Of a stretch of 64,000 bases of DNA, positions 7,901-16,370 are shown piece after piece. A program made the translations under genes and the position numbers. The DNA lies in the NCBI RefSeq assembly GCF_000970085.1, contig NZ_CP009506.1, forward strand, positions 2,852,001-2,916,000. Reading direction: 5' to 3'. Source of the stretch: Methanosarcina siciliae T4/M (GTDB lineage Archaea; Halobacteriota; Methanosarcinia; Methanosarcinales; Methanosarcinaceae). The notes under the pieces are model-generated. The model had not been told where the DNA came from, did no database searches, and saw only the letters and a list, made by a program, of their open reading frames with translations. Numbering within the stretch: position 1 is the stretch's first letter; the number at the start of each line of letters is the position of its first letter.

Positions 7901-10687
7901 TACAATGCAATGGGAACATATCCCGATATGTATACCGGTTATGCCATTTTCGATAATGTGACGACCGGAAACGTCGGTGCGGCGAAGATCACCACCGTAC
8001 TGCCTTCAGGGGGGGACAATACCCAGGCTACAATCCTCTTTAACAACCAGAGTGTTCCTCTCTCAGGCAGCGACAGCAGTAAGGACCCCGGATTCAAGTA
8101 CTACGATGTTACTAATGCTCTGCATGACGGCACCAACGAGCTTGGATTAGTTCAAGATGGTGGTTATATGAACCTCGCCGTAGTGATTATGGAAATCACC
8201 GAGGTAACCACGTCCGAAGCGGACTTTACAGTAGATAAGACCTCCGGTATTGCCCCGCTGATCGTACAATTCAGCGACACCTCGACGGGGACCCCGTCGG
8301 CATGGTCGTGGGACTTCGGCGACGGTGAGACTTCGACAGACCGGAACCCGTCACATATATACGACAGTGAAGGCAGTTACACAGTGACCCTGACAGTTTC
8401 AAACAGCCTTGGCAATGATACCGAGACAAAGACAGGATACATCGATGTCGCCGGTACATCGGTATCATTTACGACTGATAAGACAGCTGGCACTTTCCCG
8501 CTCACCGTCCAGTTCACTGGCCAGTCTACAGGGTCTCCCACTGCCTGGCACTGGGACTTCGGGGACGGCGATACCTCTACCGACCAGAACCCTGTACATA
8601 CCTATCTGAGTGCCGGAACCTATGACGTCAACTTAACCGTGACAGGATCTGGAGGTAGCGACCGGTTCGTCAAAGAGGACTACATATCTGTTGAGGCGAT
8701 CATCGGTTCATCTCTTCCACTGACAACCGAACAGAGCGGTACAGTAAGCGGGAACCTCTATGTAGGCAGTTTCCAGCCTGTTCCGTTCGCAAGCCAGCCG
8801 ACAAGTGGGGTTACAGAGAGGGATGTCAGTCAGTCGTTCGAAATTCCTGCCTATATTGACGTCCAGTGGGCCCGTGTTTACGTCAACATCTACTCAGGGT
8901 CGGGTTCGGCCAACTGGCCTCTCCTTGCAACGACCACTCTTGACGGCGACGGTGACGGGTCATATGAGACCACGCTCGGCGTAGAGAACATGGACGTGGA
9001 GTACTATTCGGCCGACGGTACGGTATACTGGCTCAACAACCATACAAGCAGAGTTTACTCCGATTACGAGATCGAATATGACGTTACAGATCAGATAACA
9101 TCCGCAAACCCGTCGGTCCACGTGAAGATCGAGAAAACTGGAACGAATTTCGACGGCCGCCTGAAGGCCCTCACCCTTGTTGTCGCATACAACGACGGTG
9201 ATTCAGATGAGGTGAAGTACTGGGTCAACCATGGTGGAGACTGGATCGATTCAGGCAGCTCATCGACAACTTTTGCCACTTCATCTCTTACCGACGGATT
9301 CACGAACGCAACCCTGAGCAACGTGGCATTGTCAAGCACTGATGGATCTTACACTTTCAATTCGGTATCGCTGGATTCGGCAAATCCCATTAGCCCGATA
9401 AATTATTATGAGAACCACACGTGGTCGGTGACGGATGCGATTACTGCTGGATCGGACAGTTCTTTCCAGTACAGCCCGCTTGGATCTTCGTTCAAGACTA
9501 CACTCGCGACTCTTGCAGTGGAGTATCCTGCAGGTTCAATTGCCCCATCGGCCGGTTTCTCGGCATCCCCCACTTTCGGCGAAGCTCCGCTTACAGTTAA
9601 CTTCACCGACGAGTCGACGAACTCTCCGACTTCCTGGTCCTGGGACTTCGGGGACGGCAGCACCTCAACGGAGCAGAATCCGGTACACGCCTACACTGCA
9701 GAAGGGAACTACAGCATAAAGCTGACTGTAACCAATGCAGGCGGAAGCGATGAGGAGCTTAAAACCGATTACATCACTGTATTGGAGACCTCAACACCTG
9801 AACCTGAACCCGTTGCTGCTTTTACTGCTGACGTAACGAATGGTAATTCACCTCTCACTGTGAATTTCACCGACCATTCCACAGGTTCTCCCACTTCGTG
9901 GCTCTGGGACTTTGGGGATGACAGCAACTCTACGGAACAGAATCCAGTGCATACGTATGCTTCTGCCGGAAGTTACACCGTAAATCTGACTGTGGAAAAT
10001 GCTGCCGGGGCAGACTTTGAATTAAAAACAGATTACATCGAAGTTTCCGAAGCTTCCGGATCAACCGTTACTCTCTATTTCGATCCTGAAAGTTCCTCAG
10101 TTTCAGAAAACGAATCTACTGAAATAAGTATCGTTGCCAGTAATTTCCCTACAGGTCTTTCAGGCTACAACCTGACCGTTGCTATTGACGACCCGGCTGT
10201 TGCCGAGATAGTTGATATAAAGTACCCGACCTGGGCACTGATTACTGAGAACTCTTCCCTACCAGGGACTTCTATCTATCTGAAGACCGTTGACGGAGAA
10301 GATTCCGTTAAGGAAGGGGCAACAGATGTTGTGCTTGCTACTCTCACTGTTTCTGGAAATGAAAAAGGATCTGCGAACCTTTCGATAGGGGTTAAACGTC
10401 TGGAGGACGATTCCGGAGACTCTATCGAGCCAGCTCTCCTGGCAGGGACAATTGAAGTAACCCTTCTGTCTCCCCTGCCAGATCAGGAATATGCCCCTAA
10501 GGACCTTGATGGAGACGGGCTCTATGAAGACCTCACCGGAAACGGGGAGTTCAGTTTCGTAGACATAGTGGCGTACTTCCATAACATGGACTGGATAGAG
10601 GAAAACATGCCAGTGGAGTACTTCGACTTCAACGGGAATGGGAGGATAGACTTTGATGATGTTGTGGATATGTTTGCAATGATCTGA
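4904..10687 (+). CDS. giant secreted PKD / beta-propeller / DUF3344 protein with cohesin-like and dockerin-like ends
   Basis: This 1927-residue exported protein is probably part of the cell surface. Order of parts: signal peptide (1-24, MKRILLILCIAALLCMTT...); PKD 1 (about 28-112); eight PQQ/WD-like blades with the DGTIYVGS...YALNPDGTLKW pattern (about 121-469); PKD 2-4 (472-729); a CARDB-like adhesive domain (731-836); a DUF3344 module (836-1099); PKD 5-6 (1104-1264); a second DUF3344-like module (1268-1544); PKD 7-8 (1546-1716); a cohesin-like domain (1721-1856, VTLYFDPESSSVSENE..); and a dockerin-like tail with two Ca-binding loops (DLDGDGLYEDLTGNGEFS and DFNGNGRIDFDD). PKD domains show the typical WDFGDG and NPxHTY motifs. 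There is no transmembrane anchor, so retention may depend on cohesin-dockerin pairing. The function is not known from sequence. Confidence 0.9.
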   Translation: MKRILLILCIAALLCMTTLASAYVAAVEPIANFTANTTSGTTPLTVQFTDMSTNIPTSWAWDFDNDSLVDSSEQDPVHTYNDAGTYSVNLNVTNAAGNDSEVKADYVTVKETEIYGLADTAWPKYQRDLNNTGQSPYKGPETGNVVWTYTTGNDIYYSAPAIAADGTIYVGSRDNNLYALNPDGTLKWSYTTGGRIYGSVTMGADGTIYVGSYDKKFYAINPDGTLKWSYTTGGRIYGSAAIGTDGTIYIGSRDNNLYALNPDGTLKWSYTTGNWIYNYGGSPAIGPDGTVYVGGYDQNLYALNPDGTLKWTYAAKSSICASPSIGSDGTIYVGSKDYKFYAINPNGTLKWNYATGDYIYGSAAIGTDGTIYVGSDDDYLYALNPDGTLKWRYNHAGGSIGTGFQGSPAIGSDGTIYAGNYDDSLYALNPDGTLKWAYSTGSSICASPAIGADGTLYIGSRDDKLYAFKDVAPAANFTFFVTNGTEGYVPLTVQFTDTSLYIPASWLWDFGDGTNSTEQNPSHTYSKPGNYSVSLTATNVAGSGTTVKNDCITVIMPSAPPVSNFTATPTSGAIPLSVQFTDQSTGIITSRAWDFNNDGTIDNTEQNPTYTYSAAGNYTVKLNVTNAAGSDEEVRPDYITVAAVAAPVVGFTATPESGCAPLTVRFNDTSNGSITSYAWDFNNDGTIDSTDKNASYTYTSGGTYTVNHTVTGWGGSTSLVKTDLITVTSSADLTISSTGLTFYPYIHNTLTATIKNKGASDAGSFKVNFTVDGNTTTIDVKGLSGGNTTTISVTDQVHRKYGDTVPVLISVDTGNVIDESDETNNEYNTSATVVRGSTYYFGGRYYTGNDIETGNFTEGNISVIYSLGDSNYQTGGGWYSTTVTWTSSDLPIPEGATVKAARLYQSYTWNGEPGFTVYFNGNEVDVDALYYDGDVEDLYFNGQGIYDVTPYFSTSGNTAIINAETALGGLYGAVLIVVYEDAEEPCRRIWLDEGCDTLYYNAMGTYPDMYTGYAIFDNVTTGNVGAAKITTVLPSGGDNTQATILFNNQSVPLSGSDSSKDPGFKYYDVTNALHDGTNELGLVQDGGYMNLAVVIMEITEVTTSEADFTVDKTSGIAPLIVQFSDTSTGTPSAWSWDFGDGETSTDRNPSHIYDSEGSYTVTLTVSNSLGNDTETKTGYIDVAGTSVSFTTDKTAGTFPLTVQFTGQSTGSPTAWHWDFGDGDTSTDQNPVHTYLSAGTYDVNLTVTGSGGSDRFVKEDYISVEAIIGSSLPLTTEQSGTVSGNLYVGSFQPVPFASQPTSGVTERDVSQSFEIPAYIDVQWARVYVNIYSGSGSANWPLLATTTLDGDGDGSYETTLGVENMDVEYYSADGTVYWLNNHTSRVYSDYEIEYDVTDQITSANPSVHVKIEKTGTNFDGRLKALTLVVAYNDGDSDEVKYWVNHGGDWIDSGSSSTTFATSSLTDGFTNATLSNVALSSTDGSYTFNSVSLDSANPISPINYYENHTWSVTDAITAGSDSSFQYSPLGSSFKTTLATLAVEYPAGSIAPSAGFSASPTFGEAPLTVNFTDESTNSPTSWSWDFGDGSTSTEQNPVHAYTAEGNYSIKLTVTNAGGSDEELKTDYITVLETSTPEPEPVAAFTADVTNGNSPLTVNFTDHSTGSPTSWLWDFGDDSNSTEQNPVHTYASAGSYTVNLTVENAAGADFELKTDYIEVSEASGSTVTLYFDPESSSVSENESTEISIVASNFPTGLSGYNLTVAIDDPAVAEIVDIKYPTWALITENSSLPGTSIYLKTVDGEDSVKEGATDVVLATLTVSGNEKGSANLSIGVKRLEDDSGDSIEPALLAGTIEVTLLSPLPDQEYAPKDLDGDGLYEDLTGNGEFSFVDIVAYFHNMDWIEENMPVEYFDFNGNGRIDFDDVVDMFAMI
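5437..5640 (+). repeat. near-identical 120-bp propeller-blade repeats within the PKD gene
   Basis: The DNA around 5450-5503 recurs almost base for base at 5570-5623 (the segment encoding DGTLKWSYTTGGRIYGS). The segment encoding GSRDNNLYALN at about 5414-5445 recurs at 5654-5685. The spacing is 120 bp, or 240 bp for two blades. Such DNA-level identity implies recent duplication or gene conversion rather than only structural constraint. Confidence 0.75.
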
Positions 10688-11071
10688 CGAGGAGAAAAAT
10701 GAAAAAACAAAGGGGAATAGAGAAAAATTTTCTCAAATTTCCCATATTTTTTTCTTTCATTTATTAGTAAAATATTTTTAATAGTTCCCCTTTGCAAATT
10801 GCCTGCAGTTGCTGGATTATGTATCTAAATTTCAAATATTTTTGAATCTGTGAAATCATTTCAGGATACAATATCTATGATTCCCGAAATATGTTCACAA
10901 AACTTGACATTAGAATCTATTTATTGATCCCGAATTTCCCTAACTTTGGCATTCAAACTAAACATTTTTCTGCCAGAACTTTAAAAAGTCAAAAAACGCA
11001 CATGAAATTCTTCGAATAACAGGCACAAAAAGATGAAAGTACGCATGGACTTTCATACCAAAGAGAGAAAG

Positions 11072-11136
11072 GATAAAAAGTGAAGATAAAAAGTGAAGAT
11101 AAAAAGTGAAGATAAAAGGTGAAGATAAAAAGTGAA
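11072..11136. repeat. 13-bp tandem repeat, five copies
   Basis: The unit GATAAAAAGTGAA is repeated at 11072, 11085, 11098, 11111 (one base changed) and 11124. It lies in a non-coding region; the frame on the opposite strand is only a translation of the repeat. Confidence 0.9.
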
Positions 11137-11372
11137 GATGAAGAAGCAACAAGAAATAAAGCCCTTTTAAAACAAAGCCTTTTTAAAAGTCCCCGATAAT
11201 CTGCAGCACGATTTTTCTTACCTTTTCAATTAGATCGAACTTTATACAAGAACACAATAAAAAAGATTGGAGAAAAGCCCAAAAGAATTATGTTTCCTTC
11301 CCATGTCCCCCGAAAACAGAAACTAATACTTCCAGGCAGTTCTTATTCGCATCACTAATGGTTACTCAACCT

Positions 11373-11441
11373 CTAGTACTCACCCATTTCTTTTCTAAAT
11401 TCTATGAAATCTCTCTCAACTTCTTCTAGTTCGTGTTCCAT
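11373..11441 (-). CDS. possible 22-residue peptide
   Basis: An ATG at 11441 opens a 22-codon frame (MEHELEEVERDFIEFRKEMG, then EY) ending in TAG. A GGGGGT sequence lies a few bases upstream and could act as ribosome-binding site. The predicted peptide is a charged amphipathic helix. There is no homology evidence, and so short a frame can occur by chance. Confidence 0.25.
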   Translation of the reverse strand: MEHELEEVERDFIEFRKEMGEY

Positions 11442-11762
11442 TTTATACCCCCATTTTCGGTTGTGATAAGACTTAAGCAGTTGAACTGAGATTATTTCTC
11501 TATCTCTTCCAGTTCAAATTATAGTAGTATTATAGTTACTTAAAATTAATTCTACAAAAAATTGTATTGTATCAAAACATCCCTTTGGATCAAAAATTTC
11601 AAAGCCGACATCGGACCCTGTATGAGCAGACTACTCGAAAAGAAAAAAATATAATTGTGAGCTCATCCCAAAAACAGATTAAAATCAGATACTAAAGAAA
11701 AAGTGGAAATGAATTGAATAGTTTTTTGAACTACCCCAATCAAAAAAAATGGAAAAACAAGG

Positions 11763-12701
11763 TTAAAAACAAATCTTACATTGTGCACAATCGCCGCAGC
11801 TTGTTTGTTCCGTATAGTCGCCACCTGTGATTTTGAACGTAGTATCAGAGATCCTGTATTCGTTTGCTTGCTTGCCGTTATCAATGGTTACGGAATCCTC
11901 GACAAAGCGCAGTTTTATCGGCACTTTTTCATAGTCATCCGTCAGGCCCGGTTTCAGTTTCGGGAAGGTGACTCTCTTTTCCCCGCTGCCTGTTTTGACT
12001 GAGAAAATATCGAAAGTGGAAAGGGTGGTTAACCTGCCGTTTCGGTCAAAGCCAAGGGAATTTTTATCCGCCTCGATGCCAAGTGCATTTGCATCATATG
12101 CATTGATCGTACCGATTGGAGTTTCTACAGGGACCGGTTTTGCCGGTTCTGCGGATTCTATGCTGCCGTCTTCGTAAAGCTTGAACCCTACTCGGATGGG
12201 AATTTTTCCTGCCGGGGTGTCTATTATGATTCTTTCGTTAGGCCAGAGGATAAGGCTTCTTACTTTTCCGTCAGGGTAAAAACGAAGCCCGATTATCTTT
12301 GCACTGAAACTTCCGAATGGAAAGGTAAAATCATATTTCTGTGCCAGGGCACCCTCTTCTTCTTCCGACCAGAAACCGCTGATCTGCCCGTTTAAGGGGA
12401 ACAGACTATTGAGCGAGCCGTCTTCAAAAAAAGTGACCAGTTCTGCAGGGAATGTGCCTATCGATGTGTTTATTTCAGTTTGTTGCTCCAGAGAAATGTT
12501 CTTGATTTTCCCGCTTTTGTAGAAAGACAGAGCTTTTAGCTGTTTTTTCCTGACCCCAGGGTCACCGTACTGCGGGACAAGGTCACCGTATTTTGTGCGG
12601 ATCAAATTATACTCATTAAGCTTACACTCATGCAGTTCACCACTATCATACGTGGTAAAGCTCGTAATCCCTTTGAGTCCGCTTGTTTCAACAGTAAACA
12701 T
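11763..12701 (-). CDS. conserved hypothetical protein with MORN-like strand repeats and Cys-rich tail
   Basis: This 312-residue soluble protein has no signal peptide. It is built of repeated beta-hairpin units such as ALSFYKSGKIKNISL, VTFFEDGSLNSLFPLNG, GLRFYPDGKVRSLILWP and GFKLYEDGSIESAEP. These are spaced about 45-50 residues apart and recall MORN/YwqK-type repeats. TPIGTINAYDANALGI is another block. The last 15 residues carry a CGDCAQCKIC cluster that may bind a metal or iron-sulfur cluster. I recall similar full-length proteins in other anaerobes, but no function is known to me. It stands alone, flanked by long intergenic regions. The ATG at 12701 follows a GGGAGAT sequence. Confidence 0.7.
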   Translation of the reverse strand: MFTVETSGLKGITSFTTYDSGELHECKLNEYNLIRTKYGDLVPQYGDPGVRKKQLKALSFYKSGKIKNISLEQQTEINTSIGTFPAELVTFFEDGSLNSLFPLNGQISGFWSEEEEGALAQKYDFTFPFGSFSAKIIGLRFYPDGKVRSLILWPNERIIIDTPAGKIPIRVGFKLYEDGSIESAEPAKPVPVETPIGTINAYDANALGIEADKNSLGFDRNGRLTTLSTFDIFSVKTGSGEKRVTFPKLKPGLTDDYEKVPIKLRFVEDSVTIDNGKQANEYRISDTTFKITGGDYTEQTSCGDCAQCKICF

Positions 12702-13434
12702 TATGTATCTCCCTTACTGAAAACTGAGTCCAGTTCTTTGCTTTAACTCACATACTGAATGAAATACTGAATATTAATAAATTTAATTGCATATTAATAT
12801 CCAGAACACGCCTGTTGTACACTACACTAAAGTTCCTGTCCCTGCCTTACATTAAAACTCTATGTATATTTCAATTTAACCTGCTACTATCTCTGCTCTT
12901 TTCAAGCCTATGTTTTTTAAGCTTTTTCTATACACATATATATGAGGATCTATTTGCCGGAAGAAAGACCGCATCAATTGGATCCGCATTTAATTGACAC
13001 CTTTGAATGACTTCCAATCCTGTTTCGGATTTCAAGATCGAACGGAACAGAAATTCAGGACATATTATAGGTACTCCCGCATGGGATAAAAGGATAAAAG
13101 ATAAGTTTATTCATTTTGATACCATTCCAGTTCCCCGTTTATATTCCATAAATAAAATTATATAAAGAGATCAACGGAACCAAATAGAGGAGATTTCATT
13201 AGAAATATTTTTCATAATTTTTTACTTTTTTTCAATTGTAAAAGGGTCCAATTTCTCAGAAATCTATTTCAGGGAGACGTTGCAATAAGTAAAATAGATA
13301 TATCAAGAGATCCATAACTTATCAATTAAATTAAAATAGTTCACGGAATCCACTGAATCTTGTGTCCAGATTTGTATATATGGAAAATATACAATGAATC
13401 AGTTGGAAAAGTCGGGACTCAGGGAGGAAAATTT
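12702..13434. other. intergenic region
   Basis: This region is AT-rich and contains no convincing coding frame. The part before 13434 provides a strong ribosome-binding site (GGGAGG at 13421-13426) for the InsA-like gene. TATA-like sequence occurs near 13158-13166. Confidence 0.5.
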
Positions 13435-13863
13435 ATGACCAGAAAAACAGATGAAGTTGTCTGTCCAAACCCGGAATGTGAATATTATCTCAAGGAGGAG
13501 GGAAAAGCCATAATAAAACGTGGTAAATACAGGACCGGCCACCAGAGATACTATTGCAAGCATTGCGGAAAATTTTTCATGGATACGATCGGTACAGCTG
13601 TTTACCGCAAACATCTGCCCGGTGATAAAATCGCTCTGATATACCGGCTTTTCCTTGAAAAAAATGGGATACGAAGTATTGAAAGGATAACCGGGCACCA
13701 CAGGGATACCGTAAGTAATCTGCTAAAAGATACGGTGAAAAATGAAAAAACCGAAGAATATCTGGTCAAACAGATAGGGTTAACAGATGTCGAATGTGAA
13801 AAGTTATGGGTGCTTTTAGAAAAGAAGAGAAATGCTTCCCGAAAGTCACTTCGAAGTGAATAA
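13435..13863 (+). CDS. solo InsA-like zinc-ribbon/HTH protein (truncated IS1-like transposase)
   Basis: The ATG at 13435 is chosen because GGGAGGAAAATTT precedes it. The 142 residues begin with two Cys pairs (CPNPECEYY and YYCKHCGKFF) forming a zinc ribbon. A helix-turn-helix follows (GIRSIERITGHHRDTVSNLL). The end, ECEKLWVLLEKKR, aligns by eye with the beginning of an IS1 DDE domain (DExW..KKKR), but the first catalytic Asp is absent and the frame stops there. No InsB' part is found downstream in any frame, so it is either a decayed transposase or a DNA-binding protein left after loss of the catalytic half. A related, more decayed copy lies at 32170-32475. Confidence 0.6.
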   Translation: MTRKTDEVVCPNPECEYYLKEEGKAIIKRGKYRTGHQRYYCKHCGKFFMDTIGTAVYRKHLPGDKIALIYRLFLEKNGIRSIERITGHHRDTVSNLLKDTVKNEKTEEYLVKQIGLTDVECEKLWVLLEKKRNASRKSLRSE

Positions 13864-14045
13864 CAGGGTATCTCAAAGTGAACCGATGCTTTCTCTTCAC
13901 TGACATCCCTGAATACAATAATCGCCAGTTTCTTACGTGAAAAAATTTGACGCCAGCATGTATGTCCTTCCCAAAAGAAGAATCATGAAAGAAAAAACAA
14001 AGACAGATAAATATCCTGAGTCGAGCGAGAAAAGAAAAAAAGCGT

Positions 14046-14726
14046 TTAAAACTCTCCTGCCTGGAGTTCTCCAATATACATATCATAAGGGGCTGTTGAA
14101 CTGCCCGAAATAAGTGCGCTATAATAATCTGCAGCAATCGAAGCCTGTTGTTCGCGGTTATAGTCACAGAAATGCGGCTTTTCCTCCTGAGCGTATCCGT
14201 ATCCTTCTGTTGCCTGGGCATAAAATGCTTCAATCAGATATTTCGAACCGATGTGTTCCATCTGCGAAACGTGGGCCAACTCATGAATAAGCCACTTCAT
14301 GTCCGAATTGCCTGCAGCAGTTTTAATCTTTTTATTGAAATTGATTGTATGAAAAGTGGCAACCCCCATACCAGGACTATTTTTTATCTTAGCCCCGATC
14401 CAGGCAATTAGCGAATGTTCGTCGATACGCACCTGCCGGTAATCGATGCTGTCTCCAAATACGGTTCGAGCTTCCTGTTCCTCAAGTGGAGTTAACATTC
14501 TTGTGCCGGGTTTTATTGTCTGCCAGAAGAGGTCCATAAGCTTCGGAAAAAAGCAGATGTCAAGAATTTTTGCGAAAATTCTGCCTGTCCGGAGAGCAAA
14601 GGAAAGCAAGCCTTTCGGTATCCATTTACAAAAACCCCTTCTTGCCTGCACAACCCGGCTTATGGTCGCTTTCAAATTATCCCACAAATTATCCTGCACA
14701 CCATTCCTGGAGAAAACTATACACAT
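14046..14726 (-). CDS. DUF4157/Vgr-related-like HExxH metallopeptidase domain protein
   Basis: This protein is 226 residues. The C-terminal half begins LTPLEEQEARTVFGDSIDY (about residue 78), then VRIDEHS. This is the characteristic opening of DUF4157 and Vgr-related domains linked to extracellular contractile injection systems. It is followed by MKWLIHELAHVSQMEHIG with a zinc-protease HExxH motif, and by DYNREQQASIAADYY near the end, whose Glu could be the third ligand. The N-terminal 75 residues are basic and partly hydrophobic. No injection-system structural genes are nearby. A further ORF upstream (14689-14925) overlaps it and looks non-coding. It could be an enzyme or a toxin-associated domain; the family match is by motif only. 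Confidence 0.6.
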   Translation of the reverse strand: MCIVFSRNGVQDNLWDNLKATISRVVQARRGFCKWIPKGLLSFALRTGRIFAKILDICFFPKLMDLFWQTIKPGTRMLTPLEEQEARTVFGDSIDYRQVRIDEHSLIAWIGAKIKNSPGMGVATFHTINFNKKIKTAAGNSDMKWLIHELAHVSQMEHIGSKYLIEAFYAQATEGYGYAQEEKPHFCDYNREQQASIAADYYSALISGSSTAPYDMYIGELQAGEF

Positions 14727-14996
14727 CAGCTTGTAGAACCCGATATTTTTGAATTAATAACCCCTCCCAGATCATATAGACCGGTATATCCAAAGAACCT
14801 TCCTCTTCGTTTCGGGAATTTTTCCGATTTTTGGGCTTTCTTTTTTCGACTCCCTTTTCTGAGAAAGCCATATGAAACATGCAGTTATACAATAAAACAG
14901 AGGAAACAAAAATCTGGTACATCATGCATGAAAAGATCCCGGAAAAGGTCCGGATACAGCAGTATTAAAATGTAGAATTTTGTCAGGGGGTTAAAC

Positions 14997-16370
14997 ATGA
15001 TATTTGAGCGGATTAAGTCTGAGGGATTGGCTCACCTTTCTTATCTCATCGGCTCGGGAGATGAAGCCATTGTTATCGATCCTCGGAGAGACTGTCAGGT
15101 CTATTTCGATCTTGCCAGAAGCAAGGGAATGACAATAAAATACATCTTTGAAACCCACCGGAACGAAGACTATGTAATTGGTTCTCTTGAACTGGAAAAG
15201 CTCACGGGTGCAGGAATTTATCACGGTTCCGGAGTGGATTTCAAATACGGAAACATTATAAAAAAGGATGGGCAGGAATTCGGTTTTGGGGCATTGAAAC
15301 TGACTGCTATGCATACTCCGGGACACACCGACGAAAGCATGTCCTATGCTCTCACGGACCCTGATGCCGGCAAAGAACCGATAATGGTTTTCACAGGCGA
15401 TGCCCTGTTCGTGGGGGATGTGGGAAGAACCGATCTTTACGGTCCGGAAGAAGCTCCCAGGCTGGCAGCAAACCTTTATGATAGCATTTTTAACAAAATA
15501 CTTCCGCTCGGAGACGGAGTAATACTCTGCCCGGCACATGGAGCGGGTTCACTTTGCGGAGGCATGATCTCTGATAGGGAATACAGTACCCTGGGCCTGG
15601 AAAGAATCCAGAACCCCGTTCTACAGAAGACTGAAAAAGAAGAGTTTGTAAAGTTCAAGCTTGAGGAGAGCCTCGAATTTCCGCCTTACTTTAAGAAAAT
15701 GGAGAAGTACAATCTGCAGGGTCCTCCCCTACTGCAAGGACTGCCGGTTCCGAAACTGCTTTCTCCTGAAGAATTCAAAACAGAGATAGAGAAAGGAGCC
15801 GTGGTTGTAGATACACGCATGCCCCACTCGTTTGGTGGAGCCCATATAAAGGGTTCGTACAGCATCTGGCTGGGAGGTCTGCCTTCCTTTGCAGGCTGGA
15901 TGCTCCCCTCCGACAAGCCCATCCTTCTGGTACTCGAAGAAAAAGAGCAGCTGGAAACTGCTGTCAGATACCTGGTCAGGCTGGGGTATGACAATATAAG
16001 AGGTTTTCTGAACGGCGGAATTGCAGCCTGGTATATGGAAGCCCTGCAAATTGACAGTTTTAATCTCATATCCGTCCACGACCTGAAGGCCAGAATCGAA
16101 AAAGACGAGGAAATTGTGATCCTGGATGTCAGGAGCAACGAGGAGTGGGAAGCCGGACACATCGAAGGGGCCAGGCACATATATGTCGGACATGTGGAAG
16201 ATAACCTGGACAAAATTCCAAAAGAGTGTCCGATAGTTGTCTACTGCGGCAGTGCCAGGCGTTCCAATATAGCAGCTTCAATTTTGAAAAAGCACGGTTA
16301 TAACAAAGTATACAATGTCCTTGGAAGCATGGTTGCGTGGAAGAGCGCAGGGTATGAAGTCGTAAAATAA
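14997..16370 (+). CDS. MBL-fold hydrolase with two rhodanese domains (persulfide dioxygenase-like)
   Basis: The 457 residues form a metallo-beta-lactamase domain (1-215) followed by two rhodanese domains (about 255-350 and 360-455). Fusions of this type act in sulfide and persulfide metabolism. In the MBL part the usual THxHxDH motif reads THRNEDYVIGS, so the second His is replaced by Asn. The later ligands are present (MHTPGHTDES, FTGDALFVGDVGRTDL, CPAHGAGS). The first rhodanese lacks a catalytic Cys (LLVLEEKEQ). The second has a complete loop (VVYCGSARRSNIA) and is probably the active one. The protein is cytoplasmic and stands alone. A GGGGG sequence precedes the ATG. Confidence 0.85.
   Translation: MIFERIKSEGLAHLSYLIGSGDEAIVIDPRRDCQVYFDLARSKGMTIKYIFETHRNEDYVIGSLELEKLTGAGIYHGSGVDFKYGNIIKKDGQEFGFGALKLTAMHTPGHTDESMSYALTDPDAGKEPIMVFTGDALFVGDVGRTDLYGPEEAPRLAANLYDSIFNKILPLGDGVILCPAHGAGSLCGGMISDREYSTLGLERIQNPVLQKTEKEEFVKFKLEESLEFPPYFKKMEKYNLQGPPLLQGLPVPKLLSPEEFKTEIEKGAVVVDTRMPHSFGGAHIKGSYSIWLGGLPSFAGWMLPSDKPILLVLEEKEQLETAVRYLVRLGYDNIRGFLNGGIAAWYMEALQIDSFNLISVHDLKARIEKDEEIVILDVRSNEEWEAGHIEGARHIYVGHVEDNLDKIPKECPIVVYCGSARRSNIAASILKKHGYNKVYNVLGSMVAWKSAGYEVVK

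Larger units (their letters stand above)
10688..11762. other. intergenic region with minisatellite
   Basis: No substantial gene was found. T-rich tracts after the PKD stop (10747-10765) may end transcription. The region also contains a 13-bp tandem repeat (11072-11136), a possible 22-codon ORF (11373-11441) and a sequence at 11659 that matches the end of the MITE-like element at 58 kb. Confidence 0.6.

Noticed and set aside
10958..11152. 64-codon minus-strand ORF over the minisatellite
   Set aside because: Its sequence is mainly the translation of the 13-bp repeat (FIFTFYLHFLSS), not a real protein pattern.
14689..14925. 78-codon minus-strand ORF upstream of the DUF4157-like gene
   Set aside because: It overlaps the start of the better-supported gene in another frame, has no recognisable motif and is Lys/Arg-rich at random.
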